A DNA stretch of 64,000 bases from Salinisphaera aquimarina. GTDB lineage: Bacteria > Pseudomonadota > Gammaproteobacteria > Nevskiales > Salinisphaeraceae. The notes under the pieces are model-generated. The model made no database searches and had not been told where the DNA came from. It worked only from the letters and a program-made list of their open reading frames with translations. A program made the position numbers and the translations under genes. Positions 16,614 to 24,695 of the stretch are shown piece by piece. Numbering within the stretch: position 1 is the first letter of the stretch; each line of letters begins with the position of its first letter. The stretch covers positions 124,001 to 188,000 of the forward strand of contig NZ_JBHRSS010000003.1 in the NCBI RefSeq assembly GCF_042643355.1, in the 5' to 3' direction.

Positions 16614-18116
16614 TCATAGCCAGTCGCAGGCCTGGGCCAGATCACGGGTGAACTGCGCCGATGCACGTGCGGCCACGTCGGCGTCCGGCAGGCGCAGCAG
16701 ATACGAGGGGTGCACCGTGAGCAGTATCCGCCGGCGGCCCCCGCCGTGCGCTGATTGCACGATCGTGCCGCGCTCATGGGTAATGCGTACCGGCCTGCCC
16801 AGCAGCGCCTGCGCTGCCGTGGCGCCCATTGCCACGATCAGCGCCGGATCGAGCAGATCGATTTCGTTGTCCAGCCACGACTTGCAGGCAAACACTTCGG
16901 GATCGGCCGGCCGCACATGCAGGCGCTGTTTGCCACGCGGGGCGAACTTGAAATGCTTGACCGCGTTGGTCAGATACAGCGCGTCGCAGTCGATACCCGC
17001 CTGGGCCAATGAACGGTCGAGCAAGCGACCGGCCGGGCCGACAAACGGTCGCCCGGCCAGATCCTCGGCGTCACCCGGCTGCTCGCCCACGATCATCACC
17101 CGTGCATCGCGCGGGCCTTCACCGAAAACAGTCTGCGTCGCGGGCTCCCAGAGCGGACAGCGCCTGCAAGTGCGGGCCTGCAAGGCCAGCCGTTCGAGCG
17201 AGTCCGCCGCACTTCGTGCCACGGCCTCGGCGTGGTGCGCGTCGGGAGTGGCCGGGCGCGGGCCACATTGCAGCGCATCCGTTGTCCCGACCTCGTCCTC
17301 CATGGCAGCCACGCGCCGATCGGCGTCGCGCAGCAGCTGTGGGATCAACTGCGCCTCCGGCATGTTCTTCCAGTATTTGACCGGCATTTCGGACTGCATC
17401 GCACGGATCTTCACCCGCGCTGGATTGAAGATGCTGCGGTAATAGGTCCGCCAGGCATCCTCGAGCACGTCGTCGTCGGGCGCGGCACTCTTGTCGGTGC
17501 CCGGCGAAAACCACACCGCGCCGTTGTTCATGTCCGGGCCGTCGTAGTGGGCGCAACCATACGGGGTCAGAATCGACCAGCGCATATTGGCAAAACGGCG
17601 CCGGAAGAAGCCGCTGGCATAAGCCACGATGAAATGTTCGGGCTCGAACCAGGCGACATAACGCGGCTCTCCGTCCGGCGCATCGGTCTCGGCGACCGCC
17701 CGGAAGCGCACGAACGCCTTCATCTTGTGCACGTCGCGGCGGACCGCCTTGGCATAGGCGGTGATACGCGCGACCTGCGGGTCGCCGCCGAGCTGCAACA
17801 GATGGCGCTCGCCGTGCGTCAGCCGCCAGAGCAGCTGATACATCAGCGCCCAGCGATCCGGGCTGCAATGACAGCTCGCCGCGCGCGCCAACCCGACGAA
17901 CGCTTTCGGCACGCGTGGCCCCGTATCCGCTGGCGTGACTGGGAAGGCCTTCGCCTCGCCTGCCGACACAGGCTGCCACCACACGGCCTCGGGCGGCGTT
18001 TCTGCCAACAGCTGGGCACGGGCCGCCGCCTGCCAACCGCGAAAATCGGCGACGAACGACGCCACCGCTCGCGCATCACCGGTGGTGACCTCATCGAACA
18101 GGGACGGCTGCTCCAT
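16614..18116 (-). CDS. TIGR03915-type DNA metabolism domain fused to UdgX uracil-DNA glycosylase
   Basis: In this 500-residue two-domain protein, residues about 15-270 match the probable DNA metabolism protein that pairs with a radical SAM partner (TIGR03915-like: GERHLLQLGGDPQVARITAY, KMKAFVRFR, FIVAYASGFFRRRFANMRWS). Residues about 305-500 are a UdgX-class uracil-DNA glycosylase: GEQPGDAEDLAGRPFVGPAG (344-363), TNAVKHFKF, HPSYLLR, and iron-sulphur cysteines 317, 320, 411 and probably 497. The UdgX hallmark KRRIH, whose His bonds covalently to the abasic site, reads KQRLH here (396-400): His400 is kept but two neighbours differ. The gene begins within the stop of the upstream radical SAM gene (TGATG), so translation is coupled. 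Confidence 0.9.
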   Translation of the reverse strand: MEQPSLFDEVTTGDARAVASFVADFRGWQAAARAQLLAETPPEAVWWQPVSAGEAKAFPVTPADTGPRVPKAFVGLARAASCHCSPDRWALMYQLLWRLTHGERHLLQLGGDPQVARITAYAKAVRRDVHKMKAFVRFRAVAETDAPDGEPRYVAWFEPEHFIVAYASGFFRRRFANMRWSILTPYGCAHYDGPDMNNGAVWFSPGTDKSAAPDDDVLEDAWRTYYRSIFNPARVKIRAMQSEMPVKYWKNMPEAQLIPQLLRDADRRVAAMEDEVGTTDALQCGPRPATPDAHHAEAVARSAADSLERLALQARTCRRCPLWEPATQTVFGEGPRDARVMIVGEQPGDAEDLAGRPFVGPAGRLLDRSLAQAGIDCDALYLTNAVKHFKFAPRGKQRLHVRPADPEVFACKSWLDNEIDLLDPALIVAMGATAAQALLGRPVRITHERGTIVQSAHGGGRRRILLTVHPSYLLRLPDADVAARASAQFTRDLAQACDWL

Positions 18117-19390
18117 CAGAACGCAAACGCCTGCTGCCGGGCCGGGGGCGCAAAACGAGCCCGTAGCCGATCACTGTCGATATCGCCGAGTCCGGGATGA
18201 TGATTGGCACAGATCACGAACGGCATCGCTTTTTTAACCCCGGCCCTCAGCGCCACGAGGTCCTCCAGCCGAATACTCTGCCAGCGACGAATCTTGAGCA
18301 GCTTGTTCACGCTTTTCACCCCCAGGCCCGGCACCCGCAGCAGTTGCTCGCGCGCGGCCCGGTTGAGATCGACCGGGAAATAACCGCGATTGCGCAACGC
18401 CCAGGCCAGCTTCGGGTCCAGATCCAGATCGAGCATGCCGGCGGCGGCGGCCGTATCGGAGCCGGCGGTGATCTCGTCGTGCCGATAGCCATAGAAACGA
18501 ATCAACCAGTCGGACTGATACAGCCGATGCTCGCGCACCAGCGAGGTCCGCTGCGCCGGTAGCCTCGCGCTGGCATCGGCAATCGGCGAGAACGCCGAAA
18601 AATAGACGCGCTTGAGCTTGTACGCCGAATACAGATTGGCCGTGGTCGACAGGATCTGCGCGTCGGTGGAGGGTTCCGCGCCGACAATCATCTGCGTGGA
18701 CTGGCCGGCGGGGGCAAAACGCGGCGGCGCGATCTTGCGCGGCGCGGCGTTGGTGATGCGCCGGGCCTCGCGACGCTGTTCGGCGTATTCGTCCTGGCGC
18801 GCGCGGATACGGGCCATCGACAGCTTGATGGTGCGGTGGTCCTTCTCCGGCGCCAGATCGGCGAGCGCGATCTGCGTCGGCAGCTCGACGTTGATGCTCA
18901 ACCGATCGGCGAAGCGCCCGGCATCGGCGAGCAGCTGCCCATCGGCATCGGGAATGGTCTTGAGATGAATATAACCACGAAAGTCGTGGTCGAGCCGTAG
19001 TGAACGCGCCACTTCGACCAGCTGGCCCATGGTGTAATCCGGCGACTGGATCACACCCGAGCTCAGAAACAGCCCTTCGATATAGTTGCGCTTGTAGAAA
19101 TCCAGGGTGAGATCGACCACTTCCTTCGTATTGAAACGCGCCCGCTGCACATTCGAGGAATTGCGATTGATGCAGTAGGCGCATTCGTAGATACAGAAAT
19201 TGGTCAGCAGAATCTTGAGCAGCGAGATACAGCGCCCGTCCGGCGCATAGGCATGACAGATGCCCGACCCTTCCGACGAGCCAACGCCACGCCCGCCCAC
19301 AGACGAGCGCCGGCTGGTCCCGCTGGACGAACACGACGCATCGTATTTGGCGGCGTCCGCCAGTATCTCGAGTTTCTTGAGCAGCTCCAT
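18116..19390 (-). CDS. Radical SAM protein, putative DNA modification/repair (TIGR03916-like)
   Basis: A 424-residue product. The family-typical N-terminus MELLKKLEILADAAKYDASC sets the start at 19390, although frames run up to 19486. The radical SAM cluster is CIYECAYC (Cys66, Cys70, Cys73). A helix-hairpin-helix DNA-binding segment lies near the C-terminus (LLRVPGLGVKSVNKLLKIRR, about 355-375). In known genomes this protein is found with TIGR03915 and UdgX genes and is suspected to act in DNA repair; its reaction is not established. Here it is the first gene of a two-gene unit. A near-consensus LexA box adjoins the start codon, and no Shine-Dalgarno is present. Confidence 0.9.
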   Translation of the reverse strand: MELLKKLEILADAAKYDASCSSSGTSRRSSVGGRGVGSSEGSGICHAYAPDGRCISLLKILLTNFCIYECAYCINRNSSNVQRARFNTKEVVDLTLDFYKRNYIEGLFLSSGVIQSPDYTMGQLVEVARSLRLDHDFRGYIHLKTIPDADGQLLADAGRFADRLSINVELPTQIALADLAPEKDHRTIKLSMARIRARQDEYAEQRREARRITNAAPRKIAPPRFAPAGQSTQMIVGAEPSTDAQILSTTANLYSAYKLKRVYFSAFSPIADASARLPAQRTSLVREHRLYQSDWLIRFYGYRHDEITAGSDTAAAAGMLDLDLDPKLAWALRNRGYFPVDLNRAAREQLLRVPGLGVKSVNKLLKIRRWQSIRLEDLVALRAGVKKAMPFVICANHHPGLGDIDSDRLRARFAPPARQQAFAF

Positions 19391-19391
19391 G

Positions 19392-19428
19392 CTGCATATA
19401 TATACAGCGGTGTCGGTTTCGGATTCAA
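19392..19428 (-). promoter_or_regulatory. LexA (SOS) box overlapping a leaderless promoter
   Basis: On the plus strand 19392-19407 reads CTGC-ATATATAT-ACAG; on the coding strand this is CTGT-ATATATAT-GCAG. It matches the gammaproteobacterial SOS consensus CTGT-N8-ACAG with one mismatch and the ideal AT alternation in the middle. A promoter is superimposed: -35 TTGAAT (19428-19423) and -10 TATATA (19404-19399), spacing 18. The start point would fall at about the ATG at 19390, predicting a leaderless or nearly leaderless transcript. This agrees with the absence of a ribosome binding site. Confidence 0.7.
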
Positions 19429-19487
19429 TCGGTGAAAAAACCGATGACATACCGCCGCGTGCCGCCCTTTTCAGACACGGGAACACG

Positions 19488-20234
19488 TCATGAGAGAGGC
19501 TCGTTCACCGTATGACGCAGCGTCGAACGCAGTTTGTAGCGCTCGCTCGCGTGGTAGGTACGCGTGATCATGAACACATCATCGAGCTCATCGAGATAGT
19601 GTCGGATCACGCGCAAGCACGGTGAACCCGCGGGTACGCCCAATATCGCGGCCGCATCGACGGGCATTTCCGTGGCACTGGCGTTCTGATTGACCGTGAG
19701 CGTTCGGCGGCCGTAGCTGCGTTCAATCAACACGCAGATCAGCGTATCGGGCTCGCGACGAACCTGCTCGCCAATATCCGAATGCGCCGGATCAATGAAA
19801 TTGTCGGTCCAGCACACCGGCTGCGGCGGCTGTTCGCTCATGTCCAACCGCTGGGTCGCGATACACAGCCAACGCGACCCGGGCAGACAATCGAGCTCTT
19901 CGGCCGTGGCGATATCGATGACCTGGCTGTCAATGCGTTCGACCCGCCGCAGATGCGTCTCACCGAACTGCACCAGATCGTCTATCGACGACAGCTGCTG
20001 CCGATAACCGGACGACTGAGCGGGCGCCTGTACCCGCGTGCCGATACCCGCACGCCGTGTAACCAGGTGCTGCTGGTGCAATTGCTCGATCGCCTTGCGC
20101 ACGGTCTGCCGACTGACGCCATGGTGCTGGGCAAGTGCCACTTCCGCAGGCAGCAGCGACCCGACGGGATAGCGGCCGTCACGTATCGCGCCGATCAGGG
20201 CGCGTGCGACCCGTTGATACCTAGCTTCGGCCAT
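19488..20234 (-). CDS. GntR-family (HutC/UTRA) transcriptional repressor
   Basis: This 248-residue regulator begins MAEARYQRVARALIGAIRDG from ATG 20234; a TTG seven codons earlier is possible. Residues about 5-70 form the GntR HTH (SLLPAEVALAQHHGVSRQTV, RKAIEQLHQQHLV). Residues about 90-240 form a UTRA ligand domain with the typical endings (PVCWTDNFI, SPCLRVIRHYLDELDDVFM, ITRTYHASERYKL). HutC-type regulators are mostly repressors released by a pathway metabolite. The divergent operon (lyase, TRAP transporter, tartrate-dehydratase-like enzyme) is the obvious target, and a palindromic operator overlaps its -10. The rSAM repair gene downstream on the same strand has its own promoter. Confidence 0.9.
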   Translation of the reverse strand: MAEARYQRVARALIGAIRDGRYPVGSLLPAEVALAQHHGVSRQTVRKAIEQLHQQHLVTRRAGIGTRVQAPAQSSGYRQQLSSIDDLVQFGETHLRRVERIDSQVIDIATAEELDCLPGSRWLCIATQRLDMSEQPPQPVCWTDNFIDPAHSDIGEQVRREPDTLICVLIERSYGRRTLTVNQNASATEMPVDAAAILGVPAGSPCLRVIRHYLDELDDVFMITRTYHASERYKLRSTLRHTVNEPLS

Positions 20235-20345
20235 GCGCGATCCAGGGGATAACAATGTTCATGACGGTCACGATCCCGGTTTGTGTCCAAACGCGCAACG
20301 GTGACATGCACGGCCCGCTTCCCATCCGCGGATTGCGCACGCGTG

Positions 20346-20402
20346 TTGACACCATTATCGCTCTCCATTATTAATGTACGTACATTTTTATTAGTTTGTA
20401 CA
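20346..20402 (+). promoter_or_regulatory. Promoter with palindromic GntR operator for the TRAP/lyase operon
   Basis: A consensus -35 TTGACA (20346-20351), a 17-bp spacer and -10 TATTAA (20369-20374) form a strong sigma-70 promoter. AATGTACGTACATT (20373-20386) is a perfect 14-bp palindrome overlapping the -10 end and the predicted start. A further TGTACA lies at 20397-20402. TGTAC-GTACA agrees with the GntR/HutC type of operator (TGTA...TACA). Bound repressor here would block RNA polymerase directly. Confidence 0.75.
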
Positions 20403-20414
20403 TTTGGTGGCCCG

Positions 20415-21746
20415 GTGCGCGACTCATATCTCTTTCAAGACAGCTTTAGTACGCCGCAGATGCGGGCGATTTTCGCCGATCGCAATCAGATCGAATGCTA
20501 TATCCGTGTCGAGACCGCTCTGGCCCGCGCGCAGGCACAACTGGGCGTGATCCCCGGCGAGGCCGCGCAGGCGATCGCCGACACTGCGCGCTACGACCTG
20601 CTGGATCTGGCGCGGTTAAAACACGACACCGAGAACGTCGGCTATCCGATTCTGCCGCTGGTAGAGCAACTCGCCGAGCACTGCGGCGAAAACGGTGGCT
20701 ATCTGCACTGGGGCGCAACCACGCAGGACATCATGGACACCGCGTTGATCCTGCAGATGCGCGACGCGCTGGATCTGGTCGTCGCCGAGATCGAGACGCT
20801 GCGGACGACGCTGACGGATATGGCACGTACCCACCGCGACACGCCCATGGCCGGGCGCACCCATCTTCAACATGCGCTGCCGATTACCTTCGGCTACAAG
20901 GCCGCGGTGTGGCTGTCCATGTTCGATCGCCATATCGAGCGGGTCGAGCAGCTGCGCCCGCGCCTCGAAGTGGTGGCGTTTTCCGGCGCTTCCGGCACGC
21001 TGGCCTCGCTCGGTGATCGGGGACTTGATGTCCAGGCAGGACTCGCGGCCGAACTCGGTCTGGGCGAGCCGTCCATCAGCTGGCACACCGCGCGCGACGC
21101 GTTGGCCGAAGCAGTACACTGGCTCGGTCTGGTCACTGCGTCGCTGGGCAAGATCGCCCAGGACGTGATGCTGATGATGGCCACCGAATTCGGCGAAGTA
21201 TTCGAACCGTTCGTGCCCGGCCGCGGCGCCAGCAGCACCATGCCGCAGAAGCGCAATCCGATCTCCTGCGAGATCATCTGCTCTGCCGCCAAAAGCGTGC
21301 GCCAGCACGGCGCGCTGATGCTCGACGCGTCAATTCAGGATTTCGAGCGTGCCACCGGCCCGTGGCAGGCGGAATGGATCGCCATTCCCGAAAGCTTCGT
21401 TCTGACCTCTGGCGCACTGGCCCAGGCCAATTTTGCTCTCGCCGGCCTCGAGGTAGACACCCAGCGCATGGCCGCAAACCTTGATATGACCCACGGCCTG
21501 ATCGTGGCCGAGGCGGTGATGATGGCGCTGGCCGATCACACAGGTCGCCAGGCCGCACACGACATCGTCTACAGCGCCTGTCGCCGCGCCAGCGAACAAC
21601 AGCTGCCGCTGGCCGACGCGTTGGCAGCCGAGGCCCGCGTGACGACGCATCTGGATAGCCAGCGTATCGCCGAACTGACCGATCCGGCCAACTATCTCGG
21701 CCAGGCGCCGTCGATGGTCGATCGCGTAATCAACTGTCCGCGCTGA
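20415..21746 (+). CDS. Fumarase/adenylosuccinate lyase-superfamily enzyme (PcaB-like)
   Basis: The most likely start is GTG at 20415, giving 443 residues (VRDSYLFQDSFSTPQMRAIF), which matches family length. Frames opening at 20283 would include the promoter and operator. Signatures are HWGATTQDIMDTALI, GRTHLQHALPITFGYK and the catalytic-serine loop SSTMPQKRNPISCEI. The closest named relatives by pattern are 3-carboxy-cis,cis-muconate cycloisomerase (PcaB) and adenylosuccinate lyase. No protocatechuate gene is nearby, so a catabolic C-O or C-N lyase acting on a substituted dicarboxylate is more likely. It is the first gene of the operon with TRAP transporter genes and a tartrate-dehydratase-like gene. 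Confidence 0.85.
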   Translation: MRDSYLFQDSFSTPQMRAIFADRNQIECYIRVETALARAQAQLGVIPGEAAQAIADTARYDLLDLARLKHDTENVGYPILPLVEQLAEHCGENGGYLHWGATTQDIMDTALILQMRDALDLVVAEIETLRTTLTDMARTHRDTPMAGRTHLQHALPITFGYKAAVWLSMFDRHIERVEQLRPRLEVVAFSGASGTLASLGDRGLDVQAGLAAELGLGEPSISWHTARDALAEAVHWLGLVTASLGKIAQDVMLMMATEFGEVFEPFVPGRGASSTMPQKRNPISCEIICSAAKSVRQHGALMLDASIQDFERATGPWQAEWIAIPESFVLTSGALAQANFALAGLEVDTQRMAANLDMTHGLIVAEAVMMALADHTGRQAAHDIVYSACRRASEQQLPLADALAAEARVTTHLDSQRIAELTDPANYLGQAPSMVDRVINCPR

Positions 21747-21782
21747 ATACCGCGCCGCGGCCCATACACAGGGGAATTCGAG

Positions 21783-22256
21783 ATGACACTTTTCCTTCTT
21801 GGACTCAAGCAGTTCTGCGCGCTGCTGATCGTGGCGCTGATCAGTCTGCTGGGCGCCAACGTATTCATGCGCTATGCGCTGGGCTCGCCGCTGTTCTCCA
21901 CCGCCGAAATATCGCATCTACTGATGGTATGGCTCAGTTTCGTGGGCATTGCCGTGGCAGCGGCAGAACGCCGACACATGGCCATGGATCTGGTGGATAG
22001 CCTGTTGCCGGCGCACTACGCACGTCGTCTGTCGATCGCCATCAGCGTCGTGGTCGTGATTACCAGCATCTACGTCGTCTACAGCGGTGTGCGCCTGGCA
22101 TTGTTCAATCAGTCGCTCTACAGCGAACAGCTGCAGATTTCCTATGCGTTCTTCTACGGCGCCATCCCGGTGGGCTTCTTCTGCTACCTGCTGTTCGAGC
22201 TCCGTCACCTGGTCGATCTGCTGGCCGGACGCGACGCCCCTGCCACGCAGCCGTAA
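21783..22256 (+). CDS. TRAP transporter small permease (DctQ)
   Basis: A 157-residue protein with four predicted membrane helices (about 10-32, 45-65, 85-107, 120-142). It has the DctQ motif around MVWLSFVGIAVAAAERRHMA (about 49-68), where the aromatic and charged residues are conserved. It starts at ATG 21783 after AGGGGAATTCG. In TRAP systems DctQ forms the membrane complex with DctM and receives substrate from DctP, driven by the sodium gradient. It lies 36 bp after the lyase gene and 45 bp before dctM. Confidence 0.92.
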   Translation: MTLFLLGLKQFCALLIVALISLLGANVFMRYALGSPLFSTAEISHLLMVWLSFVGIAVAAAERRHMAMDLVDSLLPAHYARRLSIAISVVVVITSIYVVYSGVRLALFNQSLYSEQLQISYAFFYGAIPVGFFCYLLFELRHLVDLLAGRDAPATQP

Positions 22257-22301
22257 ACCCAAGCTGGCCGACTTAAAAATAACAAGACCGAGGAGACCTT
22301 C

Positions 22302-23579
22302 ATGATTCTTATCGTGCTGCTGATGCTGGTGGCGCTGATCGCGCTCGGCTTTCCGATCGCGATCGCCCTGCTGGTATCGAGCATCTTCTATTTCTTCATG
22401 CAGGACGTACCGGGCATGCTCATCGTCCAGCAGATGATGACCGGTGCGCCGTCGTTTGTACTGGTGGCGATCCCGTTGTTCATCCTTGCCGGTCAATTGA
22501 TGAACAACGGCGGCATTACACGCCGCATCATCCGCTTCTGCAATGCACTGCTTGGCCGTGCCAAGGGCGGACTGGCGCAGGTCAATATCCTGTCGAGCAT
22601 GATATTCGCCGGCATCTCCGGCGAGGCGGTAGCCGATACCGCCGGCTTGGGCGGGGTGCTGATTCCGGCGATGAAGAAACACGGCTATTCCGCCGAGGAC
22701 GCCGGTGCGATCACCGCCGCGGCGTCGGTCGCCGGCCCGATCATCCCGCCCAGCATTCCGATGATCATCTGTGCGTCGCTGGCCCAGGTCTCGGTCGGGC
22801 AGATGTTTCTCGGCGGCGCGCTGCCTGGGTTGCTTTTCATCGTAATGGCCATGGTCTTCACCTATTTCATTGCCGACCGCGCCGGTTTCCCGCGTGGCGA
22901 GAAATCCAACTGGTCAGAGCTCTATCACGCCTTCATCGACGCCTTCTGGGCGTTGATGGCACCGGTGATCATCGTCGGCGGACTGATCACGGGCATCGTC
23001 ACTGTCACGGAGGCAGCGGTGATCGCGGTGCTCTATGTATTCATCATCGGCCAGTTCGTCTATCGCGAGATCGACCTGCGCCAGGTCGTCTCGGAGCTGT
23101 GGTACACCGCCGCCCTGAGCGGCGCGATCATGTTCATTCTGGCCAGCGCCAAGGTCTATACCTATGCGCTAACCCGCGAGCAGATCGCACATGTGCTCAC
23201 GCAGAGCCTGGATATATTCATCAGCTCCCCCAATCTGCTGTTCATCGTGATCATCCTGATCGCCCTGGTCATCGGCGCAATTCTGTCGACCACGGCCGGG
23301 CTGCTACTGATGGTGCCGCTGCTCGCGCCTCTGGTGGATGCCTCCGGCATCGACCCGATCCATTTCTATGTGCTTGTGACCATCGCATTGTGCATAGGCA
23401 CGCTGACACCGCCGGTGGGCATCAACCTCTATCTGGCCGCCTCGATCGCTGAGGCTCCGCCACAGCGGGTATTCCTGCGCGCACTGCCGTATCTGCTGCT
23501 TCTGCTGGCCATCATCGGGCTGGGCATTTTTGTGCCGTCGCTGGTGCTGGCCTTGCCTCATCTCGTCTACGGGGGTTGA
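22302..23579 (+). CDS. TRAP transporter large permease (DctM)
   Basis: This 425-residue, highly hydrophobic protein with 11-12 membrane segments has DctM family signatures: FVLVAIPLFILAGQLMNNGG (about 50-69), IFAGISGEAVADTAGLGGVL (about 100-119), AAASVAGPIIPPSIPMIICA (about 140-159) and a C-terminal GTLTPPVGINLYLAA. It is preceded by GAGGAGAC. The protein forms the translocation channel of the sodium-coupled carboxylate importer. It is followed directly by the binding protein gene (5 bp). Confidence 0.95.
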   Translation: MILIVLLMLVALIALGFPIAIALLVSSIFYFFMQDVPGMLIVQQMMTGAPSFVLVAIPLFILAGQLMNNGGITRRIIRFCNALLGRAKGGLAQVNILSSMIFAGISGEAVADTAGLGGVLIPAMKKHGYSAEDAGAITAAASVAGPIIPPSIPMIICASLAQVSVGQMFLGGALPGLLFIVMAMVFTYFIADRAGFPRGEKSNWSELYHAFIDAFWALMAPVIIVGGLITGIVTVTEAAVIAVLYVFIIGQFVYREIDLRQVVSELWYTAALSGAIMFILASAKVYTYALTREQIAHVLTQSLDIFISSPNLLFIVIILIALVIGAILSTTAGLLLMVPLLAPLVDASGIDPIHFYVLVTIALCIGTLTPPVGINLYLAASIAEAPPQRVFLRALPYLLLLLAIIGLGIFVPSLVLALPHLVYGG

Positions 23580-23583
23580 TGTC

Positions 23584-24672
23584 ATGACCATACCCGCTTT
23601 CCGAACTCCTGCATCAGTGCGCCGCGTCCATCGTCTGCGCTGGCTCATCATCTCCGTGCTTCTGGTCGCCCCGGCCGTGGCGCTGGCAGCCGACGATGGC
23701 GCGACCGCGACACCGCTGGCCGACCTCGACGACCTGACTCTTCATTTCGGCACCAATGCGCCGTCCAAGTCGCCCAGCGGGCGCGCGGTCGAGAAGTTCG
23801 CCCAGTTTGTAAGCGAGCGCAGCAACGGCCAGATCACTGTCCAGATCTATCCGGCCAATCAGCTCGGCAGCAACCGCGACATGGTCGAGCAGACCGCCCT
23901 CGGCGGGCTGGACATGGCGATGGAGGGCCTGGGCATCCTGGGTTACGTCGAGCCGGTCTACAACCTGCTGCAGGTACCGTTTCTGTTCGATAGCCAGGCC
24001 CATATCCACAAGGTGCTGGACGGGTCGATCGGCCAGCGCCTGGCCGCCAGCATCCTGGAAAACCGCAACATCAAGCTGCTCAGCCAAACCTGGGACCGGC
24101 TGCCACGCCAGCTCTGTTCGAAGAAGCCGATCCGCAGCCCCGAGGACATGGCCAACGTGCTCATCCGTACCGGTTCCAAGGGGGCGACCCAGACCTTCAG
24201 GCTGCTCGGCGCCAAGCCGAGTTCGATACCGCTCAACGAGTTGTATCTCGCGCTCCAGAACAACGTCGTCAACGCCGTCGACCTGCCGGCCGACTACATC
24301 TACAACCTCAGTCTCTACGAGGTCTGTCCGTATATGGACGTCATCGATCACACCTACGGCACCCAGTTCGTGGCCATGAACCGGCGCGTCTACGAAAAAC
24401 TGCCGCCCGCGTATCGCGAGATCATAGAGCAGGCGGTCGCCGATGCCGGCCGCTTCAACAACGAACTCGATCGGTCGATGGACGCCGATTACGCCAAGCG
24501 TCTCGAGGACAACGGCATGACCGTCGTGCATATCACCTCCGCTCAGCACCAGGCTTTCAGCGACCAGGTTGCCGATCACATCGACGAGCTGGAAGCGATC
24601 TGGCCCGCGACTCATGGCCTGGGCGCCGAAATTCGCGCTGCCGCACCGGCCACGCCGCCTAGCAATAACTGA
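23584..24672 (+). CDS. TRAP transporter substrate-binding protein (DctP)
   Basis: A 362-residue periplasmic protein. ATG at 23584, just after the dctM stop, begins an N-terminus with a basic stretch and hydrophobic WLIISVLLVAPAVALAA (cleavage near residue 35). The mature part has the DctP fold: LTLHFGTNAPSKSPSGRAVE, ITVQIYPANQLGSNRDMVEQ, GGLDMAMEGLG, VPFLFDSQAHIHKVLDG and ALQNNVVNAVDLPADYIYNL. A C4-dicarboxylate or sugar-acid ligand is typical; a tartrate-like diacid is the guess from context. The binding-protein gene stands after the permeases. Confidence 0.93.
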   Translation: MTIPAFRTPASVRRVHRLRWLIISVLLVAPAVALAADDGATATPLADLDDLTLHFGTNAPSKSPSGRAVEKFAQFVSERSNGQITVQIYPANQLGSNRDMVEQTALGGLDMAMEGLGILGYVEPVYNLLQVPFLFDSQAHIHKVLDGSIGQRLAASILENRNIKLLSQTWDRLPRQLCSKKPIRSPEDMANVLIRTGSKGATQTFRLLGAKPSSIPLNELYLALQNNVVNAVDLPADYIYNLSLYEVCPYMDVIDHTYGTQFVAMNRRVYEKLPPAYREIIEQAVADAGRFNNELDRSMDADYAKRLEDNGMTVVHITSAQHQAFSDQVADHIDELEAIWPATHGLGAEIRAAAPATPPSNN

Positions 24673-24695
24673 ACTGATTCAAAAACAAGCCTGCC

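Noticed and set aside
20283..20414. A 44-residue N-terminal extension of the PcaB-like lyase
   Set aside because: It would include the -35, -10 and operator inside the coding sequence and has no resemblance to the family; the GTG at 20415 fits better.
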